64,000 nt of DNA from Sciurus carolinensis. Taxonomy: Eukaryota; Chordata; Mammalia; Rodentia; Sciuridae. The notes under the pieces are model-generated. The model saw only the letters and a program-made list of their open reading frames with translations. It searched no databases and was not told the origin of the DNA. The stretch spans positions 139,646,491 through 139,710,490 of the forward strand of contig NC_062213.1 in assembly GCF_902686445.1 (NCBI RefSeq). Direction: 5' to 3'. Of the stretch, positions 36,034-47,140 are shown in pieces; the stretch's first letter is position 1; each line of letters begins with the position of its first letter. A program made the translations under genes and the position numbers.

Positions 36034-36138
36034 TGGTTGGAGGTATGCTCAGTGGCAGAGCGTACCAGCATGTGTGAGGCCCTCGATTCATTCCAAGCAC
36101 CAAGCACCATAAAACCAACCAACAAACAACACAACAAG
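36034..36138 (+). mobile_element. Older ID-type SINE
   Basis: GGTTGGAGGTATGCTCAGTG, then GCAGAGCG, CATGTGTGAGGCCCTCGATT and TTCCAAGCACC, then a CAACCAACAAACAACA tail. The B box is altered, so pol III activity is unlikely. Confidence 0.75.
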
Positions 36139-36544
36139 ACCAATTCCCATCTATTAAAACAAGAATTACATCTTCAAATCTTCATGAAATGCACTGTTAT
36201 TCTGGGCAATCTAGAAATCTATAAATACTTATAACACATTTTTATCTGAGTTCTATTTCCCAAAAATAATAAATAGAGACTAATATGTTACTATTTCAAA
36301 AACTGAAGAATTCTAACCTTGGGAGGAAATTTCTATAGTTCTGTGTTGACAATGATTTTAAAATTAAAGTATAATGTCTGAAAGCAAGTGAGATATTAAA
36401 TAGTCTTAAATCCTTGTGTATTGATATTATTTCATTTTTGTGTCATTTAATTCTAAAGGAAAAATATTTTCAAGAAAGACAAATTCTTATTTTCCTTATT
36501 GCAGCCCAATAATTGCCAATAATTATGTCAGCACTTCTACACTT
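36139..36544. other. No recognised feature
   Basis: AT-rich unique DNA left of the full-length L1. No signal. Confidence 0.55.
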
Positions 36545-36560
36545 AAAAGTGATGACTCAG
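36545..36560. repeat. Left target-site duplication of the plus-strand L1
   Basis: AAAAGTGATGACTCAG; the right copy at 42837-42852 is AAAAGTGGTGACTCAG, one mismatch in 16. Confidence 0.92.
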
Positions 36561-37636
36561 GGCGATCCAAGATGGTGGACTAGAGGGTGACTGTATCTCC
36601 AGTGGCTCCAGAACCCAGGACTCAAGAAGGGGAGGCATTGAGAGACTCGGACTAAAATAGAGCCACGGGTGAGACTCACCCACCGGGTGAAGCTCCGCAT
36701 GGGCAGCAAACCTGGATAGAGGTGGCTTATCGGAGCAGGGCAGGGCAGCTAGAGTCTTCCCCAGGCAGCCCTGCGCACTCCGGTGGTGGGCCCCTCCCAC
36801 ACGGCCAGCTTCTCCAGCATCTCCGAGCAGGCCCCCCAGTGAGAGCCTTTCTCATCAGAACCAGCTCCAAGTCCTGGAGCCAGCGCGGCATGCTCCAGCC
36901 CGCAAGCAGCTTCAGGGACCAGGATAGGGCAGCCAGGGACTTCCCCAAGCAGCCCGGCCCCTTCCAGCGGGAGGCGCCTTTCAAGGCTAGCTTCTTGGAG
37001 CAGACCGCCAAGTGAGAGCCTTTCTACACAGAGCCAGCCACAAGTCCCTGAGCCAACGGAGAGCTTCGACCCGCAAGCAGCCTCTTGGATCAGGGCAGGA
37101 CAGCCAGAGACTTCTCCAGGCGGCCCTGCCCCCTCCGGCCACAGGCTCTTTCCACGGGGTGATCCAAGATGGCGGACTAGAGGGTAAGTGCATCTCCTAT
37201 CACTCCAGAACCCAGGATTCAAGAAGGGGAGGCATTGAGAGTCTCGAACTAAAATAGAGCCATGGAGTGAGTCTCCCCCACCAGAAGAAGCTTGGCCTGG
37301 GTGGCAGGCACGGATAGGGGCAGCTTATCAGAGCAGGGCAGGGCAGCTAGAGTCTTCCCCAGGTAGCCTTGCACACTTGGGCGGTGGGCTCCTCCAACAC
37401 GGCCAGCTGTGCGGTGCAGGCCCCCCAGTGAGAGCCTTTCCTCACAGAGCCAGCTCCAAGCCCTAGAACCAGTAGGGGGCTAGGGGCAGCTTTCTTCGGA
37501 AGCACTGCATTATCAAGTTCCTCCAAGACATCAGACTACTGAAGGCTAGGAGGTAATACACTGGAAATCTACAGGGAACTATAAGCCAATAGAGGATATC
37601 TGCAATATCTCAGGGTCCCACTGATATCTGACCAAT
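36561..37636 (+). promoter_or_regulatory. L1 5' UTR / promoter with two tandem monomers
   Basis: GATCCAAGATGG starts a monomer at 36564 and again at 37161, a spacing of 597 bp, followed by about 300 bp of near-identical sequence (CAAGAAGGGGAGGCATTGAG, AACTAAAATAGAGCCA, GGCAGCTAGAGTCTTCCCC). The second monomer is partial. The motif is CAAGATGGTGG in the first copy and CAAGATGGCGG in the second, the stronger YY1 form. The first monomer also contains shorter GC-rich repeats spaced 171-184 bp (landmarks at 36742, 36926, 37097). Long GC-rich open frames on both strands here are by-products. Confidence 0.85.
36740..37145 (+). repeat. GC-rich 171-184-bp repeats within the L1 5' UTR
   Basis: Three units share an order of GGGCAGC near a GACTTCCCC-type segment, then GAGAGCCTTTCT and CAAGTCC. 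Landmarks at 36742, 36926 and 37097 give spacings of 184 and 171 bp. A fourth related unit lies at 37340 in the second monomer. Confidence 0.8.
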
Positions 37637-38697
37637 ATGAGAAAACAAGGGAAGAAAATGTCCCAAACAAACCTAGATACTATATCAATAAAACCCAATG
37701 ACAGCACAGCAGAAGAAATGTCAGAAAGGGATTTCAGAATGTACATAATTAAAACAATCAGGGAAGCAAACGAGGAGATGAAAGAGCAAATGCAGGCATT
37801 GAAGGAGGAGATGAAAGAGCAAATGCAGGCATTAAATGATCGCACCAATCAACGGTTAAAAGACCAAATACGGGAAGCAAGAGATCATTTCAATAGAGAG
37901 TTAGAGATACTGAAAAAAAAAAAAAAAAAAAAAAAAACAGAAATCCTTGAAATGAAGGAAACAATAAACCAAGTTAAAAACTCCATAGATAGCATAACCA
38001 ATAGGATAGAACACCTGGAAGACAGAACCTCAGACATTGAAGACAAAATATTTAATCTTGAAAACAAAGTTGACCAAACAGAGAAGATGGTAAGAAATCA
38101 TGAAGAGAATCTATAAGAATTATGGGATATCATGAAAAGGCCAAATTTAAGAATTATTGGGATTGAGGAAGGCTTAGAGAAACAAACCAAAGGAATGAAC
38201 AATCTATTCAATGAAATAATATCAGAAAATTTCCCAAATCTGAAGAATGAAATGGAAAACCAAGTACAAGAGGCTTATAGGACTCCAAATATACAAAATT
38301 ACAACAGACCCACACCAAGAAACATTATTATGAAAATACCTAACATATACAAAATAAAGGCAGAATTTTAAAGATTGTGAGAGAAAAGAATCAAATTACA
38401 ATCAGGGGGAAACCAATAAGAATATCAGCAGATTTTTCAATCCAGATCCTAAAAGCCAGAAGGACCTGGAACAACATTTACCAAGCCCTGAAAGAAAATG
38501 GATGCCAACCAAGAATCTTATACACAGCAAAACTTACTTTCAGATTTGACGACGAAATAAGATCCTTCCATGATAAAGAAAAGCTAAAGGAATTTACAAA
38601 AACAAAGCCATCATTACAGAACATTCTCAGCAAAATATTCCATGAGGAAGAGATGAAAAACAACGATGCAAATCAGCAATGGGAGGAAGTAGCCTAA
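37637..38697 (+). pseudogene. L1 ORF1 (ORF1p), broken
   Basis: ORF1p is the trimeric RNA-binding protein that coats L1 RNA in the cytoplasm. The first part (from MRKQGKKMSQ) is followed by a coiled coil of about 100 residues with a tandem EEMKEQMQAL repeat and a K run encoded by A25 (37913-37937). The middle RRM-like domain shows LRIIGIEEG and the C-terminal domain shows ILKARRTWNNIYQALKE and LTFRFDDEIRSFHD. An in-frame TAA lies at 38114-38116 just before the RRM, and a -1 frameshift at about 38365 precedes the C-terminal domain. Repaired length would be about 354 residues, normal for the family. The ATG at 37637 is chosen because the protein matches from there and upstream sequence is UTR. 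Confidence 0.95.
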
Positions 38698-38753
38698 AGG
38701 AATAGATAAATAAAGGAGAAGCCAAATCATGTCAAAAAACAAAAAAGTGTCAA

Positions 38754-41700
38754 ATGACTGGGAATACAAATCATATCACAATAATAACCCTGAATGTTAA
38801 TGGCCTGAACTCATCAATCAAAAGACATAGACTGGCAGATTGGAATAAAAAGAAAAATCCAACAATATGCTGCCTGCAAGAGAATCATCTCATAGAAAGA
38901 GATACCCATAGACCAAAGGTGAAAGGATGGGGAAAAATATACCATGCACATGGACACAGCAAAAAAGCTGGAGTATCCATCTTCATTTCAGATAATGTGG
39001 ACTTCAAGCCAAAACTAGTCAGAAGGGATAGAGAAGAACATTACATAATGCTTAAGGGAAGCTTAAATCAGGAAGACATAACAATCATAAATATCTATGC
39101 CCCGAACATTGGCTCATCCACGTACGTCAAACAAATCCTTCTCAATTCCAGAAATCAAATAGACCACAACAAAATAATAGTAGGCAATTTTAGCACACCT
39201 CTCTCACCACTGGATAGATCTTCCAAACAAAAATTGAACAAAGAAACCATAGATCTCAATAACACAATCAACAATTGAAACTTAACCTACATATATAGAA
39301 TATACCATCCAACAAAGAACGAATACACTTTCTTCTCAGCAGCGCATGGATCCTTCTCTAAAATAGACCATATTTTATGCCACAAAGTTACTGTTAGCAA
39401 ATACAAGAAGATAGAGATACTACCTTGTATTCTATCAGATCATAATGGATTGAAATCAGAAATAAATGACAGAATAAAAAACAGAAACTTCTCCAATACC
39501 TGGAGATTAAATAATACACTATTATATGATGATTGGATAAGAGAAGACATCAGGAGGGAAATAAAAAAATTCTTAGAAGTAAACGAGAACAAAGACACAT
39601 CATATCAAAATCTCTGGGACACTATGAAAGCAGTACTTAGAGGAAGATTTATTTCATGGGGCTCATTCAACAAAGGAAGTAGAAATCAACAAATAAATGA
39701 CTTAACACTACAGTTCAAAGCCCTAGAAAAAGAAGAGCAGACCATCACCAAAAGTAGTAGAAGACAGGAAATAGTTAAAATCAGAGCCGAAATCAACAAA
39801 ATTGAAACCAAAGAAACAATCGGAAAAATTAACAAAATAAATAGTTGGTTCGTTGAAAAAATATACAAAATTGATAAACCCTTAGTCACACTAACAAAGA
39901 GAAAGAGGGAGAAAACTCAAATTACTAAAATTCGGAATGAAAGAGGAAATATCACAACAGACACGAGTGAAATACAAAACATAATTAGGAGCTATTTTGA
40001 AAATCTATACTCCAACAAAACAGAAAACCTCAAAGACATCAACAAATTTCTAGAGACATATGAATTACCTAAACTGAACGAGGAGGACATACATAACTTA
40101 AATAAATCAATTTCAAGCAATGAAATAGAAGAGGTCATCAAAAGCCTACCAACAAAGAAAAGTCCGGGACCAGATGGGTTCTCAGCCGAGTTCTACAAAA
40201 CCTTTAAAGAAGAGCTCATTCCAATACTCCTCAAACTATTCCATGAAATAGAAGAGGAGGGAACCCTCCCAGACTCATTCTATGAAGCAATATCACCCTG
40301 ATACCTAAACCAGACAGAGACACATCGAGGAAAGAAAATTTCAGACCAATATCCTTAATGAACATCAACACAAAAATTCTCAACAAAATTTTAGCAAATA
40401 GCATACAAAAATATATTAAAAAGACAGTGCACCACGATCAAGTGGGTTTTATCCCAGGGATGCAAGGTTGGTTCAACATCAGGAAATCAATAAATGTCAT
40501 TCACCATATCAACAGACTTAAAGTTAAGAATCACATGATTATTTCAATAGATGCAGAAAAAGCATTCGATAAAATACAGCATCCCTTCATGCTCAAAACA
40601 CTAGAAAAAATTGGGGTAGTGGGAACATTCCTTAACATTATGAAGGCCATCGACACTAAGCCCATGGCCAGTATCATTCTAAATGGTGAAAAACTGAAAG
40701 CATTCCCCCTAAAAACTGGAACAAGGCAGGGATGCCCTCTTTCACCACTTCTATTCAACATCGTCCTTGAGACTCTAGCCAGAGCAATTAGACAAACCAA
40801 AGAAATTAAATGGATACAAATTGGAAAATAAGAACTCAAACTATCCCTGTTCGCTGATGACAAGATTATATATTTAGAGGAACCTGGAAATTCCATCAGA
40901 AAACTTTTAGAACTCATAAGTGAATTCAGTAAAGTAGGAGATTACAAGATTAATGCTCATAAATCCAATGCATTTTTATACATAAGTGATGAATATTCAG
41001 AAAGAGAAATTAGGAAAACTACCCCATTCACAATAGCATCGAAAAAAATAAAATACTTGGGAATCAATCTCACAAAAGAGGTGAAAGACCTCTACAATGG
41101 GAACTACAGAACACTAAAGAAAGAAATTAAAGAAAACCTTAGAAGATGGAAAGATCTCCCATGTTCCTGGATATGCAGAATTAATATTGTCAAAATGGCC
41201 ATACTACCTAAAGTGCAATACAGATTCAATGCAATTCCAATTAAAATCCCAATGATGTACCTTGCAGAAATAGAGCAAGCAATTATGAAATTCATCTGGA
41301 AGAATAAAAAACCTAGAATAGATAAAGCAATCCTCAGTAGCAAGAGCGAAACAGGGGGTATCGCAATACCAGATCTTCAACTCTACTACAAAGCCATAGT
41401 AACAAAAACGGCATGGTATTGGTACCAAAACAGACAGGTAGATCAATGGTACAGAATAGAGGACACGGACACAAACCCAAATAAATACAATTTTCTCATA
41501 CTAGACAAAGGGACCAAAAATATGCAATGGAGAAAAGATAGCCTCTTCAGCAAATGGTGCTGAGAAAACTGGAAAACCATATGCAACAGAATGAAATTAA
41601 ACCCCTATCTCTCACCCTACACAAAACTCAACTCAAAATGGATCAAGGACCTTGGATTCAGACCAGAGACCCTACATCTTATAGAAGAAAAAGTAGGTTC

Positions 41701-42578
41701 AAGCCTTCAATTTGTTGGCTTAGGATCAGACTTCCTTAACAGGACTCCCATAGCACAAGAAATAAAAGCAAGAATCAACAACTGGGATAGATTCAAACTA
41801 AAAAGCTTTCTCTCAGCAAAGGAAACTCTCAGTAATGTGAAGAAGAGAGCCTACAGAGTGGGAGATAATCTTTGTCACTCATACTTCAGATAGAGTGCTA
41901 ATTTCCAGAATCTATAATGAACTCAAAAAACTCTACACCAAGAATTCAAATAATCCAATCAACAAATGGGCTAAGGAAATGAACAGACACTTCACAGAAG
42001 AAGATGTACAAGCAATCAACAGATATATGAAAAAATGTTCAACATCTCTAGTAATAAGAGAAATGCAAATCAAAATTACCCTAAGATTTCAACTCACCCC
42101 AATTAGAATGGCGATTATCAAGAATACAAGCAACAATAGGTGTTGGCGAGGATGTGCGGAAAAAGGTACACTCATACATTGCTGGTGGGGTTGCAAATTA
42201 GTGCAGCCACTCTGGAAAGCAGTATGGAGATTCCTCAGAAAGCTTGGAATGGACCCACCATTTGACCCAGCTATCCCACTCCTTGGCCTATACCCAAAGG
42301 ACTTAAAATCAGCATACTACAGAGATACACCCACATCAATGTTCATAGCTGCTCAGTTCACAATAGCCAGATTGTGGAACCAACCTAGATGCCCTTCAGT
42401 TGATGAATGGATAAAGAAATTGTGGCATATTTATACAATAGAATATTACTCCACAATGAAGAATGATAAAATTATGGCATTTGCAGGCAAATGGATGAAA
42501 TTGGAGAATATCATTCTAAGTGAGATAAGCCAATCTCAAAAAACTAAAGGACGAATGATCTCACTGATAAGTGGATGA
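38754..42578 (+). pseudogene. L1 ORF2 (endonuclease-reverse transcriptase), broken
   Basis: ORF2p nicks target DNA and reverse-transcribes L1 RNA. The ATG at 38754 starts MTGNTNHITI. The endonuclease domain (residues 1-240) keeps N14 and E43, but the expected D145 and N147 read N and S (GNFS, 39186-39194). The RT has a [18 protein letters not shown] segment and the catalytic FADD at 40850-40861. The C-terminal Cys-rich part shows [18 protein letters not shown]. Damage: TGA 39276-39278, -1 shift near 40286, TAA 40829-40831, TGA 41561-41563 and +1 shift near 41848. Spanned length is 3825 bp, about 1275 codons, the normal size. Confidence 0.96.
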
Positions 42579-42836
42579 GGACATATACTGGGGGGTGGGA
42601 GAGGTTAGCGTTAGGGTTAGGGTTAGGTTTAGGGTTAGGGATAAGGAGTGTGGTAAGAATGAAGGAAAGAAGGACAGTGTAGAGGGAAAAGAAGGTAGGA
42701 GGGGTTGGGGGGAAGGGAAAAAAAATGAATCAAACATCATTGCCCTATGTAAATTTATGATTACACAAATGGTATGCCTTGACTCCATGTACAAATAGAG
42801 AAACAACATGTATCCCATTTGTATACAATAAAAAAA
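42579..42836 (+). other. L1 3' UTR with telomere-like hexamers and polyadenylation region
   Basis: Just after ORF2, 42604-42640 holds about five GTTAGGG/TTTAGGG units, then a purine-rich run (42650-42725). The conserved tail module (TAAATTTATGATTACACAAA, GTATCCCATTTG, ACAATAAA) follows, then the A tail. The G-rich tract could form a G-quadruplex, which is a known tendency of mammalian L1 3' UTRs. Confidence 0.85.
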
Positions 42837-42852
42837 AAAAGTGGTGACTCAG
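42837..42852. repeat. Right target-site duplication of the plus-strand L1
   Basis: AAAAGTGGTGACTCAG; see the left copy at 36545. Confidence 0.92.
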
Positions 42853-43267
42853 TTTTGTTGAAAAGAATGATTTCTTTCTAAGAAATGAAGCAGGTGCATT
42901 CATATCTAAAGTGAAGTAAACCCCTGTAGGAAAAGCAAACTGCTGTGGATTCCTATGATATTTGCATCATCTCAAGCTAATACTCAGGTGACCTTAGTAA
43001 TACTTATTCAAACCCATGCAAATAACTAGTTTCTCAATATGAAATTAATGTTCTTTCAGCTTTTTTAAACAAATTCCAACAACCCCTGCTTTCCACAATT
43101 CTCCAACTTTAAGCTATTTAAAATGTATTTTTTTATATCTTTGTAAACAATAGAGTATTTTCAGTTTCAGTTAGTATTTTTTGCTCAATTTGATGGATTC
43201 AACTAGAATAAAGAACACAGGTAACAGTTAAAAGCTATAATCTTAACAAAGTTGCCGGTGTTATCAG
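42853..43267. other. No recognised feature
   Basis: Unique AT-rich DNA. No signal. Confidence 0.55.
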
Positions 43268-43655
43268 ATTTGCATTCCTTTGCTAACGCTGCCTTAACAA
43301 AGTTCTGCAAGCTGATTGAAATGGCATGACTCATAGTTCTGAAATCTGAATTTAAGGTGTCAGTAGGGTTGATTTTTTCTCAGGGCTACAAGGGAAGGAT
43401 CTGTTTCAGAGCTCTGTCTTTGGTTTGTAGATAGTCATAATCATGTTCACACATTTGTTTTCCCTGAGTATGTGTCTATCCTCAAATTTCCTCTTTTGTA
43501 TGGACACTAGTTGTACTGGATTAGGGCATACCCTGTTGACCTCATTCAATTTGATTATTTCTTTAAAGACTCCATTTCCAAATAATATCACATTTGTAGG
43601 TACTGAAGGTAAGAATTTCAGCAGATGAATGGAAAAAGGACACAATAAAACCCAT
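43268..43655 (-). mobile_element. MLT1-type LTR, minus strand
   Basis: Reverse MLT1 order: TAACAAAGTTCTGCAAGCTG, AGGTGTCAGTAGGGTTGATT, CTCAAATTTCCTCTTTTGTA, then GACACTAGTTGTACTGGATT, AGACTCCATTTCCAAATAAT, ending AAAACCCATAGCAG. Confidence 0.75.
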
Positions 43656-44221
43656 AGCAGACACTTACTCATTTTTATTTTAAACATCATTTAAAATTTT
43701 ACTTAGTAGAAACATAAATATGTATTAGGAACCATAATTAGATGATTCCTCAAAACTATATAAAGTAATAAATGAATTACTCTAATGTTAAGTGGTTGTT
43801 TGTTTTAATTTTGACACAAAGTTCAAGTGAAGTAGAAATTATGAAGTGACTACACATTTTTAATGAACCAGGAATTGAAAATTGACTAAACACTGCTATT
43901 CAAGTTCATAGGCAAAGTAGAATGCTGCCTATGAGGTCTCCTGATTCCTGCTAGTAATTCTTCACACCTGCAAAATCTGTACCCTGTCAATTTCTGGTAT
44001 ATAGCTGATTCTACCAAAAGACTGTCTCACACATATTTCAGAAAATAATGGGGATCAAATCAATCACAATAACAAGAAGTGTATTGAGAATAAACTTAAC
44101 AGATTTCTTCAAACCAGTGATCCTTCAACATTCACCAGCACAGATTTCTGTTCCTCCTCCGAATGCCTTAATAAATGTTCTGCTACAACAGTGTACTATA
44201 GACAGTTCAATTATAAACAAT
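43656..44221. other. No recognised feature
   Basis: Unique AT-rich DNA between two LTRs. The 73-codon frame at 44048 has no family match. Confidence 0.5.
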
Positions 44222-44505
44222 AAAATTAGGGTTCTGGAAAGCCCAATACTAAGGAACTGCAACTGGTGAGGGCCTCTAACTACATCATAACATGGCAGAA
44301 TGTATCACATGGTAAGACAGCATGGGAGAGAGAGAGAGAAGAGAACATATATGTGCAAGAGAGCTCCCTCCTACTCTTAATCCCTTCATGAGGGTGGAAC
44401 TGTCATGACCTAATCATCTCTTAAAGGTCCTACTTCCAATTATCATCACAGTGCAATTAGATTTCTCTGTTTTGGAGGGAACATATAGGGCTTTCTACAC
44501 TAAGT
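44222..44505 (-). mobile_element. MLT1/MaLR-type LTR fragment, minus strand
   Basis: GGTTCTGGAAAGCCCAATAC, GGTGAGGGCCTCTAAC, TCATGAGGGTGGAACTGTC, ATGACCTAATCATCTC and AGGTCCTACTTCCAATTATC follow the reverse order of a MaLR LTR. It is missing one end. Confidence 0.6.
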
Positions 44506-44571
44506 CCAAAGCACCAACATCTATAGCCTGAATTGCTAAAATTGGGTCTTAACTGGATGGATATCTTGATG

Positions 44572-44640
44572 TCTTTATTCAGCAAAAATTTATGGAATTC
44601 TATCATATACTAAGCATTACTGGAGATGTTTGGGGTAACT
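44572..44640 (-). mobile_element. L2 LINE 3' tail, minus strand
   Basis: TTTATTCAGCAAAAATTTAT and TATACTAAGCATTACTGG match the reversed L2 tail. About 70 bp only. Confidence 0.4.
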
Positions 44641-44734
44641 TGGTGTCCTTGTAGGGTTTATCCAGAGGAATTTGGAAATGTCTCTCTCTTTTTTTTTTTT
44701 TTTCAGTCTTCCTCCAATTTGTCAACTACACGAC

Positions 44735-45300
44735 ATCCAAAGTGATTTCAAAGATAACTTTGATCTTGCCACTTTCTATCTAAAACTTGTTCATAATTTT
44801 CAATCACTCTTGATTAATGTCCAAAAGCCTTGATGTAACCTTCAAAGTACTGTGTAATCTAGTTCCCATTTGATTCTGGCACCTCATACACATTGCTTTC
44901 TTCACAGTGTTCCAACCACATGGCATTCTCCTTTGTAATGGTGACAATTTTCAACTCTTTGTTAAATCTGCATGTCTTTTCTTTTTCTACAATTTAACTC
45001 TCTCCACTCTTCAAATGTTCACTTCCACCTTTTGCTTTGTATCTCAGCAGAAACACTACCTGTACATTACAATGTTTCCTTAACCCAAAAAACTAAGCAC
45101 AATATACCTGTAATACCTACCTATTTAAACCTTCTCATTTGAAACAATTACAAATATTTCACGTATAATGTCTATTTATCCCACTGCAGTAATTCAATTT
45201 GAACGAATACTATAAAGGTTTATAATTTTCTCCTTGTACCTAGCACAATACTGGATAAATGGAAAGAACTTAAGATACACTTAATGAATGTAAGAGAAAT
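44735..45300 (+). mobile_element. L2 LINE 3' part
   Basis: In L2 order: GATCTTGCCACTTTC, ATTAATGTCCAAAAGCCTTG, AGTACTGTGTAATCTAGTTC, GCACCTCATACACATTGC, CCACATGGCATTCTCC and finally CTTGTACCTAGCACAATACT. No frame survives. Confidence 0.65.
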
Positions 45301-46979
45301 GAAGTTGAAAAAGAAAAGAAAATGCCTTGACTATTGAGAAAACCTAACTTAACCTATAATGAACATTCATCCTATATATAGAATACCTATAAAAACTCAA
45401 ATTGATCAACTTTATAGGTACCCTATATGTGTGTCCTATATATAGGTTGATGGGATACAGTGGGTTAAAGTGGAATGAATTTGAACTGCAATGGCATTAA
45501 CTTAAGGAATAGAGGATTGGGTGCTGGTCCGAAAACAATTATGTACTATAAGCAACATTTTCTAAGTACATTCAATTGCAAACTAATCCCATAAAATGCT
45601 TCTCCAAGCATGACACCATGGTCAAAGAAATTTGGCTGCAAATATTTTCTATATCTTAGAGATTCATAATGCATATTAGGAGCTCTAAGGAGTCTTATTG
45701 TAAAAAAGAAAATCTGTTTAATGAGCCTCTCTCTTTCCCTAGGATACTTTATATCACTAAGAAGCTAGGAAATATGGGTCTAGGGTATGAAAAGTCTATT
45801 TCACTCCTTTATTTTTTTCTCATAATTAAAGGCATTTAGATAGAATATCTCATTCTGTATTGTTTCTTATTTCAAAAGAAAGCCTGAGGTCTCTTAAAAT
45901 GCCTAACTGAAAATTGGTATACAAAATCAGAAGACTTATGTCACTTTAGATAATTGAGTTATCAATACCTATAGATTTGCAATGTCCTAAGTGGACACAT
46001 ATGCTCCACATGGAATTACTTTAGCTTAATTGTAATGTCATATACAGGAGTCTCCAAATATTAGTAGCACAGTACTTATGTTTTTATTTACACGTACTAT
46101 AAATGTACCACTATACCTTTAAACCATTCATTTTCTAAAACATACCCTAAAATAATAGCCTTAAAGATTGAGGTAAAATAAATTTAACAAGAGGGCCTAA
46201 TTTTCTTTTTTCATTATTCAATAGATAATTTTGCAAACTCCCTAGATTACATGATATTCCTCAGTTTAGGAATAATTCTTATATATCACCAGGCTAGAGT
46301 CTGTACAGGAATAAGTGACAATGCTTTTGAAGGTGTACTGTTTGTATTTACCCTGAAAATGTCTCAGCTACTATTTATTGGATATGACTTATTCAGGTGG
46401 ATAAGTAGAAGTGAATTTGGAGACTGTGAAGAAGACACTAGAATGTGGAGAAAGCATTGTGTCAGGATCAAATGGTGCGTACTTTACTACCATGATGGTT
46501 CTAGATAGAGACTTCTCTGCTTGGACCTGAGAACTAGAAGGACACAGTAACAAAGGGACAAGCTTTTGTTTTTGTTAGAAGACCAAACTACAAAGGCTAT
46601 CTGATCAATTAGGGCGTGCATCCACCAGAGGTTCAGAAGGTAGAGGTTATGGAGGACTGATTTTAAGTTCTTTCTTATTGTATTTTACTCAGGGAGAATC
46701 CTGAAGAGTAATTTCAAAGTTATTTCATTACTGAGAACACTAGAACAAATGCCTGGGCTTAATACTTGTTATATTGCACAATCCAAAGTGATTTGAGCCT
46801 CCATCTTGGCAGAGACTACATTCAGAGAAACCCTCAGAGAGAATTCATCACAGATCCATACAGTTATGAGTTTAGAGACTCCTTGAATTCAAAAGTGATA
46901 ATCTATATGAACAGTATTGCAGGATTGTTAGGTATACAGTTCTTGAAGGAAAAGGAAAATGGATCTGATGTTAATTTCC
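45301..46979. other. Unique DNA, no gene seen
   Basis: 1.7 kb without a supported repeat or gene. A small cluster of CCTATATATAGG-type palindromes lies at 45371-45446. The 85-codon frame at 46251-46508 has no recognisable domain. Confidence 0.5.
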
Positions 46980-47140
46980 ACATTAAAAAACTTGAAGCCG
47001 TATGATCAGTAAAAAGATATTTCATCTCTCCAAACTACCATGAAATGTAAATAGCTGTACTATTTCAAATCTTGAAATAAAAGCATTCAGCACAATGGTG
47101 TTATAATTAGCACTCAATAAATTGTAGTTCCTCATATTAT
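46980..47140 (+). mobile_element. MIR or L2 3' fragment
   Basis: TTCATCTCTCCAAACTACC, then TAGCACTCAATAAATTG followed by TATTATTA fits the tail of MIR. Too decayed to be sure. Confidence 0.35.

Larger units (their letters stand above)
36561..42836 (+). mobile_element. Full-length L1 retrotransposon (inactive)
   Basis: A 6.28-kb element with 5' UTR (36561-37636), ORF1 (37637-38697), an inter-ORF gap of 56 bp, ORF2 (38754-42578), 3' UTR and A tail. It begins at a CCAAGATGG motif, the YY1-type site found at L1 5' ends, and lies in a 16-bp target duplication. Both ORFs carry stops and frameshifts, so it cannot supply its own proteins. The single mismatch in the duplication and the moderate number of breaks suggest a fairly recent insertion. 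Confidence 0.96.

Noticed and set aside
36543..37257. Several overlapping open frames of 68-157 codons on both strands in the L1 5' UTR
   Set aside because: They come from GC-rich tandem repeats with few stop codons. The translations are repetitive and unlike known proteins.
38754..42578. Intact, retrotransposition-competent L1
   Set aside because: Stops at 39276, 40829 and 41561, two frameshifts and altered endonuclease residues rule this out.
42604..42640. Interstitial telomere from a chromosome fusion
   Set aside because: The hexamers sit at the same site in two L1 copies of opposite orientation, just after ORF2, so they belong to the L1 3' UTR.
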